Of a stretch of DNA of 64,000 bases, positions 46,901 to 56,256 are shown in pieces. The stretch lies in the NCBI RefSeq assembly GCF_041206865.1, contig NZ_JBGEDP010000001.1, forward strand, positions 744,001 to 808,000. The letters are read 5' to 3'. Below the pieces are notes generated by a model. It made no database searches. It saw only the letters and a program-made list of their open reading frames with translations, and was not told where the DNA came from. How positions within the stretch are numbered: position 1 is the stretch's first letter; every line of letters starts with the position of its first letter. Source of the DNA: Mycobacterium sp. HUMS_12744610 (GTDB lineage: Bacteria > Actinomycetota > Actinomycetes > Mycobacteriales > Mycobacteriaceae). Made by a program: the position numbers and the translations under genes.

Positions 46901-48284
46901 CGAGCATCTCCTTGGCGGCCTGGACACGGACGTGCTGTGGGACGAACTCACGCGGTACCAGGGTCGGCCACAGCGCTATCACCTTGCGCACCGCCAGCGG
47001 CGCGCCGAAGGCGGTACCCACCGGACCGGCCGTCGCTGGCAGCAGCATCGCGCGGCGGGCGACCTCGGCCTCGCTGCGGGTGCGGCACTTGGCCACCATC
47101 CGGAGCTCGACCTCGTTGGGCTGGGCGTCGGGTGCCGGTCGTGGGGCCACCGGGCCGGCCAGCGCGTCCCAACCGACACGGTCGAAACGCATCTCCTGCG
47201 GAATGACACCCAGGTACTTGATGCGGCCGCGCACTAGCCTCTCGCAGAAGTCGGCCTTCTCCAGAGCATCGGGCCAGGGGATCATCGTGCGCCCCTCGGC
47301 GAGGTAGCCGTCCTCGTAGCCGATCTGCACCTTGAGCGTGTCCGGCCGTCGGCGGCCGGTCATGCCCGTGAGCTGCACGCGGTCGGGGCCGAGTTCTTTG
47401 ACCTCGACACCGCCCATGTCGACGACACCGTCGGGCAGCAAATAGCAGAACGGGTCGTGCACTTCGTAAAGCAAATGCTCTTTGATGGTCCACTCGTTGA
47501 GCACCCCACCCGAGCCCGGCACCTTACTGATCACAGCGGTGCCGTCAGCCGACATCTCGGCCATCGGGAACCCGAGCCGCCACGGATCACGCGACAGCCG
47601 CCACTGCGAGGACATGCCGCCGGTCGCGATGCCCGCACACTCCAGTACATGACCGACGGTAAGCGCGGCGCCGATCAGGTCGGGATTACGCTCAAATATC
47701 CACCCGAAGTGGCGCATGAGCGGCCCGCAATAAAGCGCAGAGTCGGCAAGCCTGCCGCCGATCACGACATCGGCGTCGCCGTCAAGTGCGTCAATGATCC
47801 CGTCGGAGCCGGTGTACGCCGAGACAGCGACGATCCGGTCGGCGATGCGGTCGATGTCTTCTTCGCCGGACTCAAGGTGCGCGAATTGCCAACCCGAATC
47901 CCTGATTTCGGCGATTCTCCCCGTCAAGTCGTCGCCCTCAATGGTTCCGATGCGGGTGTCGGGATATCCGGCGTCACAGGCCACTCGCGCAGCGGCCAGT
48001 GCGGCGGCACCCGGGTTCGCTCCGCCCCCATTGGTCACGATGCCGACGTCGTTACGGCGGGCAGCGGGCAGCGCCTGACGCAGAATGGGTTCGACATCGG
48101 GCACGTACCCTTTACCCGGGTCACGCATCTTGGCACGGGTAAGGAGCGCAACGGTCAACTCGGCCAGCAGGTCGAAGCAGGCAAACTCGACACCGCCCTG
48201 CTCAATGAGTTCCACCGCGGGATCCACCATGTCACCCCAATAGCCGGCACCAGCACCGATCCGCACGCTGGCACTCATGCGCAC
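46887..48284 (-). CDS. AtuA-like acyclic terpene utilization protein (DUF1446), main domain
   Basis: 465 residues. It opens RIGAGAGYWGDMVDPAVELI, then GIVTNGGGANPGAAALAAAR, DADVVIGGRLADSALYCGPL and GGVLNEWTIKEHLLYEVHDP, all typical of DUF1446/AtuA. The family was named from acyclic terpene (citronellol/geraniol) degradation clusters, and its exact reaction is unknown. The C-terminal domain is a separate, overlapping gene. With hydratases downstream and a divergent dehydrogenase, aldolase and DUF35 set, it suggests degradation of a branched or isoprenoid acyl chain. Confidence 0.85.
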   Translation of the reverse strand: MRMSASVRIGAGAGYWGDMVDPAVELIEQGGVEFACFDLLAELTVALLTRAKMRDPGKGYVPDVEPILRQALPAARRNDVGIVTNGGGANPGAAALAAARVACDAGYPDTRIGTIEGDDLTGRIAEIRDSGWQFAHLESGEEDIDRIADRIVAVSAYTGSDGIIDALDGDADVVIGGRLADSALYCGPLMRHFGWIFERNPDLIGAALTVGHVLECAGIATGGMSSQWRLSRDPWRLGFPMAEMSADGTAVISKVPGSGGVLNEWTIKEHLLYEVHDPFCYLLPDGVVDMGGVEVKELGPDRVQLTGMTGRRRPDTLKVQIGYEDGYLAEGRTMIPWPDALEKADFCERLVRGRIKYLGVIPQEMRFDRVGWDALAGPVAPRPAPDAQPNEVELRMVAKCRTRSEAEVARRAMLLPATAGPVGTAFGAPLAVRKVIALWPTLVPREFVPQHVRVQAAKEMLDAHH

Positions 48285-48448
48285 TCCTGCGCCGCCTCGG
48301 CGCTTGCCGCCGCGATGTCGGCACTAGGCGGCGGCGCGCTTGGCGGTATCCCGCCGACTGCCGGATCGACAAAGGGCACGAATGCGGCGCGCCCGGCCAG
48401 CCGTCCTTTGCCGGTGACCCCCGCAGCAATCAGCATCGTTCCGGGCAT
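48275..48448 (-). CDS. Short leader protein of the AtuA operon
   Basis: 57 residues from ATG 48448, overlapping the AtuA start by 10 bases. Gly/Ala/Pro-rich with AAGVTGKGRLAGRAAFVPFV and a Pro-Ser run. No domain recognised. It is the first frame of the operon, downstream of the TGTTAA...GTTAGCGTAC site at 48506. It may be a small subunit or only a translational leader; composition and overlap favour real translation. Confidence 0.45.
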   Translation of the reverse strand: MPGTMLIAAGVTGKGRLAGRAAFVPFVDPAVGGIPPSAPPPSADIAAASAEAAQECA

Positions 48449-48505
48449 CGTGTTTTCCTCCTCTCTGTCCCCGGCCGTCGACCGCAAAGCTCTTGGCCGC
48501 GGGCC

Positions 48506-48526
48506 TGTTAATTGGCGTTAGCGTAC
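48506..48526. promoter_or_regulatory. Candidate catabolic operator, site A
   Basis: TGTTAATTGGCGTTAGCGTAC, 58 bp upstream of the first gene of the AtuA operon. It shares TGTTAA, then GTTAGCGTAC at the same spacing, with site D at 62820 (reverse strand). Confidence 0.5.
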
Positions 48527-48757
48527 GCTGTCTTGACACCGCTCGGCAGTGACCCGAGGCCCGGCGTCCGGGTCAAGCGAATCGAGCTTCCCGAAGTTGT
48601 CGACGTTGCGCCACGCCAGAGGGGCGAGATTGCCTTTCTGCTCATGGGCTGGGGATTAGAACGACTCCGGCTGCTGCCGAGAAATCACGTATCCGGCGTG
48701 GCGTAAAGCCGGTCACTGGAAGTCGACGCACTACCGACACGCGGACTTGCGCGTCAA

Positions 48758-48777
48758 TGTTAACGGCCGATAACGTA
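48758..48777. promoter_or_regulatory. Candidate catabolic operator, site B
   Basis: TGTTAACGGCCGATAACGTA, 128 bp upstream of the acyl-CoA dehydrogenase at 48905. It matches site C (TGTTAACCACTGATAACGTG) at 15 of 20 positions, with an identical TGTTAAC and GATAACGT. The rest of 48449-48904 shows no gene. Confidence 0.55.
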
Positions 48778-48904
48778 TCACCGGGCGATTACGCTGCTGT
48801 CGAGCGGTGACGGAAGCTTCCCTCGAATTCCTCGGTGTGTCGCCTGAAGTTTGTCGTGGCCGGTGCAAACCCGGACCTGCGGGTGATTCAAGGGGTTGAG
48901 CGGT

Positions 48905-50059
48905 ATGGAGATATCAGAGAGCCAGGAACGGCGGGATCTGCGGGCGGCGGTTGCGGCCATCGGGAAGTCGTACGGCCACGATTACTACCTGACCAAATCC
49001 CTGGGGGGCGAGAAGTCTACGGAACTGTGGCAGGAGGTAGGTAAGCAAGGTTTTCTCGGGGTGAATATTGCCGAGGAGTACGGCGGTGGCGGTGGGGGTA
49101 TCTACGAACTGCATGCCGTGGGAGAGGAGTTGGCGGCGGCGGGGTGCCCGTTGTTGATGACGGTGGTGTCGCCGGCCATTTGTGGCACCATCATCCAAGC
49201 GTTCGGAACCGACGAGCAGAAACGGCGTTGGCTTCCGGGCATTGCGAGCGGCGAGATCATAATGTCGTTTGCGATCACCGAGCCCGACGCGGGCTCAAAC
49301 TCGCACAACATAGCGACGACCGCCAAGCGGGACGGCGCCGACTGGGTTCTGCGTGGCACCAAGTACTACATCTCGGGAGTGGACGAGGCGCAAGCCATCT
49401 TGGTGGTCACCCGAACGGGTACTGACGAGCGTGGGCGCGGCCGGCTGTCGCTGATGGTGGTTCCCACGGACGCTGCCGGCCTGCAGAAGACTCTGATTCC
49501 CGTGCAAGCCGTGACACCGGAGAAACAGTTCACCCTGTTCTTCGACGATGTACGTGTTCCCGGTGACAACTTGATCGGCGCTCGGGACGAGGGACTGCGG
49601 CAGGTATTCGTTGGTCTGAATCCGGAACGGATAATGGGGGCGGCGCTGGGCAATGGGATCGGCCGGTACGCGTTAAACAAGGCATGTACCTACGCCCGGG
49701 AGCGCAGGGTGTGGGACACCCCTATAGGGGCACATCAGGGAGTCGCTCATCCGCTGGCGCACGCCAAAATTCAGGTTGAACTCGCACGCTTGATGACCCA
49801 ACGGGCGGCCGCCTTACACGATGCCGGCGAGGCAGGGGCCGGCGAGGCGGCGAATATGGCCAAGTACGCGGCAGCTGAAGCCGGAATCCTTGCGCTGGAC
49901 CAAGCGATTCAGACGCATGGCGGCAACGGTCTGGCTACGGAGTACGGGTTGGCGACGTTGTGGGGACCGGCGCGGTTGATGCGGACGGCACCGATCAGCC
50001 GGGAGATGATCCTCAATTATGTTGCGCAGCATAGTCTCGCGCTTCCACGGTCATACTGA
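48905..50059 (+). CDS. Acyl-CoA dehydrogenase
   Basis: 384 residues from ATG 48905. GFLGVNIAEEYGGGGGGIYE lies in the N-terminal domain; MSFAITEPDAGSNSHNIATT is the flavin-contact loop; FTLFFDDVRVPGDNLIGARD and THGGNGLATEYGLATLW are the middle and C-terminal signatures. First gene of a plus-strand operon with the thiolase-fold protein and DUF35 protein, divergent from the AtuA-hydratase operon. It probably makes the enoyl-CoA that the MaoC pair hydrates. Confidence 0.88.
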   Translation: MEISESQERRDLRAAVAAIGKSYGHDYYLTKSLGGEKSTELWQEVGKQGFLGVNIAEEYGGGGGGIYELHAVGEELAAAGCPLLMTVVSPAICGTIIQAFGTDEQKRRWLPGIASGEIIMSFAITEPDAGSNSHNIATTAKRDGADWVLRGTKYYISGVDEAQAILVVTRTGTDERGRGRLSLMVVPTDAAGLQKTLIPVQAVTPEKQFTLFFDDVRVPGDNLIGARDEGLRQVFVGLNPERIMGAALGNGIGRYALNKACTYARERRVWDTPIGAHQGVAHPLAHAKIQVELARLMTQRAAALHDAGEAGAGEAANMAKYAAAEAGILALDQAIQTHGGNGLATEYGLATLWGPARLMRTAPISREMILNYVAQHSLALPRSY

Positions 50060-50099
50060 ACGTCGACTAGGTTTGGGTGGCTGCTTCCATGAGGTCAAC

Positions 50100-51287
50100 G
50101 TGAGAACTTGGGCACTTGCCAGCGAGCCGGCTATCGCCGCAGTAGAAGAACTACCGCCAGGAAAGTACGAAGGCCACGACGGCGCGGGCATGCAGGAGTT
50201 GGTGCTTCGTCGGTTTCTGCAGAGCCATTCACTTGGTCCCCGCGATGTGGACGGCCTGCTGGTTTGCCCGTCCGGCATGGCCAGCGGTGCGGGTGCCGAC
50301 ATCTTCGTCCACGAGCGCCTCAATGACGTGTTGGGCATCCGGCCGCGCTTTTGTGAGACTGTCAACGTCGGTGGGGCGACCTACACGATCATGCTGTCGC
50401 GGGCTGCACTTGCAATCAGCGCCGGCCTTGCAAACGCGGTGCTCTGTATCGGTGCGGGGAAATTCCCCAAGGTGGGGCGGGGAGGCGGCGCCAACGCAAT
50501 GGCGCGCATGATCAGCCACCCGGACTTTGAGTACCCATACGGCAGCTTCATCCCAGCCCTTTACGCCTTAGCCGCCACGCGGCATATGGCCGAACGCGGA
50601 ACGAGCCGCGATGCTCTTGCCGCCGTGGCGGTCTCGAGCCGCGAGTGGGCGTTACGGCATCCAGATGCTTTGATGCGCAACGCGGGTCCGCTCACCGTCG
50701 AGATGGTTCTGGCTTCACGACCTATCGCGTGGCCGTTCAATTTGCTGGACTGCTCAGTACCGTGTGAAGGTGGCGCCGTGTTCCTAGTGGCCCATGGTGA
50801 CCGCGCGCGGGAAATCACCGACCAACCGGCCTATGTATTGGGCTTCGGTGAACACCACGATCACGGCAACATCACCCACACCAGCGACTTCGCAACAATG
50901 GGTGCCAGCGTGTCAGCGCGTGCCGCGTTCGAAATGGCCGATCTTTCGCCTTCGGACGTGCAGGTGGCCGAACTGTACGATGCCTTCACGATCAACCCGA
51001 TACTGCTGTTGGAGGAAACGGGGCTGGTGGCGGCAGCTAAAGGTGGCCACTTCTTCCTGGATGGGCGGGGGGCGCCCGGCGGTGACCTTCCGGTGAACAC
51101 CTACGGGGGTCTGCTGTCATTCGGACACACCGGCGACGCGTCGGGAATGTCGATGCTGATCGAAGCTGCGCGCCAAGTGATGGGGAAGGCTGCGGATCGT
51201 CAAGTGTCTGCAGAAATAGCATTGGTACACACTTACGGCGGCATGATGGCAGACCATTCGACCGTACTCTTGGGGAGGACGCCGTGA
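50100..51287 (+). CDS. Thiolase-fold protein lacking the nucleophilic Cys, aldolase-like (Ltp2 type)
   Basis: 395 residues from GTG 50100, with GAGG 5 bases upstream. The SCP-x/lipid-transfer-protein type of thiolase fold is clear: EGHDGAGMQELVLRRFLQ, VDGLLVCPSGM, ELYDAFTINPILLLEETGL, GGLLSFGHTGDASGMSMLIE, VHTYGGMMADHSTVLLGR. Where thiolases have their nucleophilic Cys the sequence reads FCETVNVGGATYTIMLSRAA, so Cys is replaced by Gly. Cys-less relatives such as Ltp2 are retro-aldol lyases acting with a DUF35 partner, and a DUF35 gene follows with a 4-base overlap. A C-C cleaving aldolase on a tertiary beta-hydroxyacyl-CoA is therefore the best guess. Confidence 0.8.
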   Translation: MRTWALASEPAIAAVEELPPGKYEGHDGAGMQELVLRRFLQSHSLGPRDVDGLLVCPSGMASGAGADIFVHERLNDVLGIRPRFCETVNVGGATYTIMLSRAALAISAGLANAVLCIGAGKFPKVGRGGGANAMARMISHPDFEYPYGSFIPALYALAATRHMAERGTSRDALAAVAVSSREWALRHPDALMRNAGPLTVEMVLASRPIAWPFNLLDCSVPCEGGAVFLVAHGDRAREITDQPAYVLGFGEHHDHGNITHTSDFATMGASVSARAAFEMADLSPSDVQVAELYDAFTINPILLLEETGLVAAAKGGHFFLDGRGAPGGDLPVNTYGGLLSFGHTGDASGMSMLIEAARQVMGKAADRQVSAEIALVHTYGGMMADHSTVLLGRTP

Positions 51288-51688
51288 CAACTGCTCCCAT
51301 GCCCACCGTGACTGACAGCACGGCCGTGTACTGGCAGCAGGCAGCTGTCGGGCGGTTTGTGCTCCCGAAATGTCGGGAGTGCAAGCGATTCCATCATCAT
51401 CCCCGCCCTTGGTGCCCATACTGCTGGGCTGCGGATCTGGATTGGCAAGAACCTTCGGGAAAAGCGACGATCGTCACCTACACCGTCGTCCGTCAGGCCC
51501 CGTCGCCAGCTTTCACCGCTCCTTACGTCTTGGCGATAGTGGAGCTGGAAGAAGGACCTCGAATGATGACCAACGTGATCGAATGCAACGTCGATGAAGT
51601 GCGGGTCGGTATGGCTGTCGAGGTGGTCTTCGAATCACGAGGCAACCTGGCACTTCCGCAGTTCCGACGGGTCACGTCAACTGCGTGA
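51284..51688 (+). CDS. DUF35 zinc-ribbon/OB-fold partner protein
   Basis: 134 residues from GTG 51284, overlapping the aldolase-like gene by 4 bases. The zinc ribbon is LPKCRECKRFHHHPRPWCPY with the second pair CPYC, followed by an OB-fold (TIVTYTVVRQAPSPAFTAPY, VGMAVEVVFESRGN). DUF35 proteins bind CoA esters and are obligate partners of Ltp2-type aldolases or thiolase-like enzymes. In ChsH2 this domain is fused to a hot-dog subunit; here it is separate. Confidence 0.88.
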   Translation: MTTAPMPTVTDSTAVYWQQAAVGRFVLPKCRECKRFHHHPRPWCPYCWAADLDWQEPSGKATIVTYTVVRQAPSPAFTAPYVLAIVELEEGPRMMTNVIECNVDEVRVGMAVEVVFESRGNLALPQFRRVTSTA

Positions 51689-51716
51689 CGAGCCGACGCG
51701 AAAACTCACTTATCCA

Positions 51717-52460
51717 GCACCGATTACCTGTATTTGTGGGTGGATGGCATCCACCTCAAGGTGCGCCTTGAGGTGGAGAAACTCTGTTTGCTGGTAATGA
51801 TCGGGGTCCGTGCTGATGGCCGCATGGAGCTCGTCGGGCTGGCTGACGGCTTCCGGGGATCGACTGAGTTCTGGGCTGATTTGCTGCGCGATTGCCGCCG
51901 CCGCGCCATGACCGCAGCGGTGCTCGCGGTCGGCGACGGCGCCCTGGGCTTCTGCAAGGCGTGCGGGAGGTGTTCCCGGATATTCGAGAGTAGCGCTGCT
52001 GGTGGCATAAGCAGGCCAATATTCTTGCCGCACTGCCGAAATCGGTGCACCCAGGGTGCAGTCGCGGCGATGAAGGAGATCTACAACGCCGAGGATATCG
52101 ACAAAGCCCAGCTCGCGATCAAAGCGTTCGAGATCGACTACGGCGCCAAATACCCCAAAGCGGTCGCCCAAGATCGTCGACGACGCCGAGGTGTTTTTGG
52201 AGTTCTACCGGTATCCCGCCGAGCATTGGATCCACCAATCGCACCACAAATCCGATCGAAAGTACCTTTGCGACAGTACGTTTGAGGACCAAAGTCACCA
52301 AAGGGCCGGGCTCCCGCGCGGCCTGGCTGGCGATGGCCTACAAGCTAATCGAGGCCGCCCAGGCCCGCTGGCGCGCGGTCAACGCACCACACTTGGTCGC
52401 CCTCGTCCGTGCCAGCGCCGTCTTCCACAAGGGCAAGCCGCTCGAACGGCCTATCGACAT
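51717..52460 (+). pseudogene. IS256-family transposase remnant
   Basis: The first frame reads YLYLWVDGIHLKVRLEVEKL (first Asp), LVMIGVRADGRMELVGLADG and LAVGDGALGF (second Asp). The frame then breaks several times: MKEIYNAEDIDKAQLAIKAF, then TNPIESTFATVRLRTKVTKG (Glu) and AQARWRAVNAPHLVALVRAS are in different frames. Both ends and the N-terminal third are missing. It lies just behind the DUF35 gene and separates it from the convergent FadD gene. Confidence 0.8.
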
Positions 52461-52678
52461 CACACCCGAACCGTCGGCAGCTGAGCCTCGAACCGTCGGA
52501 TCATCCGCCATCCCGCTGCGCTGCCACTCGTATCCACCCATGAACGACTCTCACCCAAAGCGATTCGGCAGGCGTGCGAAGATTTACGTCCATGCTGCCG
52601 CTGACCGCATTCTGCGTACCGCAACGTGGTCGAGGTGTGGCGAAAAGCAAATGTGCGTCTGGCCGAGAGAACGGCGTT

Positions 52679-54226
52679 TCAACGCAGAACTGAAAGCCCC
52701 TCCCCGCCGAATTGCAGGCGAAGCTCCGTCTTGAGCACCTTGCCGGTGGCGTTTCGCGGCAAGTCGGGAACGACATGTACTCGTGACGGGCATTTGAAGT
52801 GGGCAAGGCGTTCTCGAGCGTAATCGATAAGCTCCTCTGCATTGACGGCGGCATCCTGCTGAAGGGCCACGACGGCCACCGGAGTTTCGCCCCAACGCGG
52901 ATGCGGCACACCGACAACCGCGACCTCGCGCACGGCATGGTGACGGTAGAGGACCTGCTCCACCTCGATCGGGTAAACGTTCTCACCACCGCTGATGATC
53001 ATGTCTTTTTTTCGGTCGACCAGAGTGATGAAACCTTCTCGGTCAATGCGGCCCAAGTCGCCAGTATGAAACCAGCCGCCACGAAAAGCTTGCACTGTCG
53101 CCTCGGGAAGACCCCAGTAGCCCGCGAATACGTTAGGGCCGCGCACTACTAACTCGCCCACCTCGTCGACGGGGACGTCGTTGTCGGCGTCGTCGACGAT
53201 ACGAGCTTCGACGTGAAAAGCCGTCCGACCGATCGATCCGGCCTTCTCCTTAACGTGTTCAGCGTCGAGGAATGAGACGATAGGCGCGGTTTCGGTCATC
53301 CCGAAACCCTCCTGGAACGGCAGACTGCGTCCTTGGAAGAATTCGATGACGGTCAACGGACACGGTGCGCCACCCGCAGCCGCCAGTTCGAGAGCCGACA
53401 AATCGTGGTCCTCGAATCCATCGACGTTCATCAGCGCGGCCCACATCGCCGGAACCATGAATTGCACTGTCGCATGCTCTTGGGCCATCATCGCCAGCGT
53501 CTGTCGCGGATCGAAGGACGGCAGCAGCACGCTGCAACCGCCGACATGCAGCAGCGGCAGCGTGTGCACTCCGAGTCCCCCGATGTGGAACATCGGAGCC
53601 ACGGCGACGGTCACGTCCGTCTCACGCAGCCCGCGCCCGATTGTCAGCGCGTTCATGACGTTCCACAGATGGTTGTCGTGGGTGAGCATCACACCTTTGG
53701 GACGCCCCGTAGTCCCGGACGTATACATCAGATTTGCAATGTCATGGCCCGCCACGTCGGAGCCCACAGCTGTGGGCGCTTCACTGTTCACAACGTCGTC
53801 GTAGGAAAGCTCACCGGCAAGGCATTCACCGCCGACGGCCATTTGGTGGCGGACCCGCACCCCATCCTCTGACACCGCGGCGCGGGCGACCGGGGCCAGC
53901 GGGTTGGAATACACGAGCACGTCTGCGCCTGAGTCGGCCAGCTGGTAAGCCACCTCTGCTGGCGCCAACCGCACGTTCATGGGCACGAAGATCGCGCCTA
54001 GTTTCGCGGCCGCCAGCATCGTTTCTATGAACGCGGGACTGTTGATCAAGAGACCGCCAACCCTGTCGCCCTTGCGGACACCGAGCGCTCGCAGGGCACG
54101 CGCAAGCCGGTTGGTCCGTTCATCGAGCTGAGTGAAGGTGATCCGTCGGTTATCGTCAACGAGGGCGGTGCGGTCGCCGGACAGGAAGGCCCGTTTCGTC
54201 GCCCAACTGCCAATACCCCTGTCCAT
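52679..54226 (-). CDS. Acyl-CoA synthetase (FadD-type, AMP-forming)
   Basis: 515 residues from ATG 54226, with AAGGAG upstream. ANLMYTSGTTGRPKGVMLTH is the P-loop, GFGMTETAPIVSFLD the A5 motif, WFHTGDLGRIDREGFITLVD the hinge region and LPRNATGKVLKTEL carries the catalytic Lys. It activates a carboxylic acid to its CoA thioester for beta-oxidation. It lies 62 bp downstream of an acyl-CoA dehydrogenase on the same strand, likely one operon. The chain specificity is not predictable. Confidence 0.9.
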   Translation of the reverse strand: MDRGIGSWATKRAFLSGDRTALVDDNRRITFTQLDERTNRLARALRALGVRKGDRVGGLLINSPAFIETMLAAAKLGAIFVPMNVRLAPAEVAYQLADSGADVLVYSNPLAPVARAAVSEDGVRVRHQMAVGGECLAGELSYDDVVNSEAPTAVGSDVAGHDIANLMYTSGTTGRPKGVMLTHDNHLWNVMNALTIGRGLRETDVTVAVAPMFHIGGLGVHTLPLLHVGGCSVLLPSFDPRQTLAMMAQEHATVQFMVPAMWAALMNVDGFEDHDLSALELAAAGGAPCPLTVIEFFQGRSLPFQEGFGMTETAPIVSFLDAEHVKEKAGSIGRTAFHVEARIVDDADNDVPVDEVGELVVRGPNVFAGYWGLPEATVQAFRGGWFHTGDLGRIDREGFITLVDRKKDMIISGGENVYPIEVEQVLYRHHAVREVAVVGVPHPRWGETPVAVVALQQDAAVNAEELIDYARERLAHFKCPSRVHVVPDLPRNATGKVLKTELRLQFGGEGLSVLR

Positions 54227-54288
54227 GTGAACTCCTTCGGAGCCGGTCGCCCAGACACGTCGTCGTGGGCCGATTCAGTGCCGAACAG

Positions 54289-55488
54289 CTATAAGCCGAT
54301 GCGCTTGGCGATGATCTCGTTCATGATCTCGTTGGTGCCACCGCCTATTCCGAGAATGCGGCAATCTCGGTAATGCCGTTCGACTTCGGACTCGCGCATA
54401 TAACCCATCCCACCAAAGATTTGAACCGCCTCATTCACCACATAATCGCACGCGTATACGGCGGTGTTCTTGGCCATCGACACCTCAGTGACTACATCCT
54501 CCCCGGCCAGCCACCGTTGCATCACGGCGCGGGTGTAGGCGCGCGCGACGTCGACCTGCCTGGCCATTTCCGCGAGCTTATGGCGGATCACTTGACGAGC
54601 CGTCAGAGGTTTCCCGAAAGTCTGGCGTTCGCGCGCCCAACCCTTGGCTAATTTGAGCGCGCGCTCCGCCGTCGCGTATGCCTGCACGGCAATGCCGAGT
54701 CGTTCCGACTGAAACTGCTGCATGATCTGCAAGAATCCGCCGTTCTCTGCCCCCACCAGGTTCGCAGCGGGAACGCGAACGTCAAAGAACGAGAGTTCTG
54801 CGGTATCGCTGCAACGCCATCCCATCTTGTCCAGCCGGCGGTCAACCTTGAACCCCGGTGTGCCCTTGTCGATAACCAGCAACGAAACTCCGCCGTACCC
54901 GGGTCCCCCGGTACGCACCGCGGTAGTCACGAAGTCGGCGCGGACACCGCTCGTGATGAAGGTCTTAGCACCGTTGACCACGTACGTGTCACCATCGCGG
55001 ACTGCTCGTGTGCGTAGGTTCGCCACATCTGAGCCCGCTCCGGGCTCGGTGACTGCCAGCGAGCCGATCATATCTCCGGCCAGGGTGGGGCGAACGTAGT
55101 GGTCGATCAGGGCATCCGATCCATTCGCGGCGATGTGCGGAAGCGCGATGCCGTGGGTGAACAACGCGGCGCACACGCCGGTAGACCCACCGCACGCCAG
55201 AATTGCCTCGGTTACCAACGCCGAATCGATCGCGTCGCCGCCGCTGCCTCCCACGTTCTCGGGGAATCCAACCCCGAGAAGTCCCACATCGGCAGCCTTA
55301 CGGTGCAGCTCGCGCGGGATTTCACCTGCCTCCTCCCAATCCGTCACTTTCGGTGTTATCTCGCGAGCGACGAAAGATCGCGCCAACTGGCTCAGTGCTA
55401 GCCGCTCCGGCGTGGTCCACGGATCGTTGGGCACAGCGCAGCCTTCCGTCCCGGCTATGTGTTTGGTGGTTGCTTCGATATCCGTCAT
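54289..55488 (-). CDS. Acyl-CoA dehydrogenase
   Basis: 399 residues from ATG 55488, preceded by GGGAG. IGSLAVTEPGAGSDVANLRT is the flavin loop, LSFFDVRVPAANLVGAENGG the middle motif, and FGGMGYMRESEVERHYRDCR plus GGTNEIMNEIIAKRIGL the C-terminal signature. Length and motifs are normal and the gene is intact, in contrast to the frameshifted paralogue at 36484. It precedes the FadD gene and probably forms a two-gene beta-oxidation operon with it. Confidence 0.9.
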   Translation of the reverse strand: MTDIEATTKHIAGTEGCAVPNDPWTTPERLALSQLARSFVAREITPKVTDWEEAGEIPRELHRKAADVGLLGVGFPENVGGSGGDAIDSALVTEAILACGGSTGVCAALFTHGIALPHIAANGSDALIDHYVRPTLAGDMIGSLAVTEPGAGSDVANLRTRAVRDGDTYVVNGAKTFITSGVRADFVTTAVRTGGPGYGGVSLLVIDKGTPGFKVDRRLDKMGWRCSDTAELSFFDVRVPAANLVGAENGGFLQIMQQFQSERLGIAVQAYATAERALKLAKGWARERQTFGKPLTARQVIRHKLAEMARQVDVARAYTRAVMQRWLAGEDVVTEVSMAKNTAVYACDYVVNEAVQIFGGMGYMRESEVERHYRDCRILGIGGGTNEIMNEIIAKRIGL

Positions 55489-56256
55489 GATGGCTCCCGG
55501 ATCGAATTGCGTCGGCAACCGAACAGCGGTTGCACGCAGGTGCAAGGTGTCTCAATTCGATTGTGCAGTCGGACGATTCGGAAAGCATTCGCCCAACGGG
55601 GCGAGCGGCCCGTGTGCTGAATTCCGAAACAATCGGAGCGAAACTTTGTCTTCGCCTCCCAGCGCACGCGCCGAAAGCATTGTCCTGGAGCATGACTGCG
55701 CCGCCCACCAACACGATCAAGCGCATAGGCGGCATCGGTCAGCCAGGCTCCTCGCGCGAGGATCGGCACTGAATCTCTCAAACCGATCCCTTCCTACCCA
55801 CTCGCGACCGCGACTTAAGTCAATGCAAGGCTCGGGCGTCGCGTGCAAGTGGCCACCTCAAGGAGTGCTTCGCGTGCCCCGATTAGTCCAGAAACCGTCG
55901 AAGCTCAACAGCCTCAGTTACTGGTGGCTAACGTTACGTGCGAGGCCCAAGGATTTGCAACACCCATCGCGTAGATGTCGCGCTCCGGTGCACCAGATCT
56001 ACGACTCATGCGAATGAAGGAGGTCTCGTCCGCCGATCACTGCAATCTATCCGGGTTGATTGTCTTGGTGGTTGCAGCCGCGCCGCGCTTGGAGGTACCC
56101 CGGGGCCTCTCCCAGTATGGACGTTGGATGGCGCGGCAGTTGTGCGTGGGGAGTGGGCATCGTGAAGAAGTGTTAACGTTCGTAGATCACCCGGAACGTG
56201 TGGGCGTTTCGAACGGAAGAGGTATTGCTGCTTCGACTGCGAAAGGATGGTCGACC
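55489..56256. other. Long intergenic region upstream of a TetR gene
   Basis: About 770 bp between divergent genes. I find no convincing coding sequence; several open frames are arginine-rich chance frames. It contains GCTAACGTTACG at about 55929-55940 and TGTTAACGTTCGTAGATC at 56171-56188, weak relatives of the catabolic operator. It may hold the promoters of the dehydrogenase-FadD operon and of the TetR gene. Confidence 0.4.
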
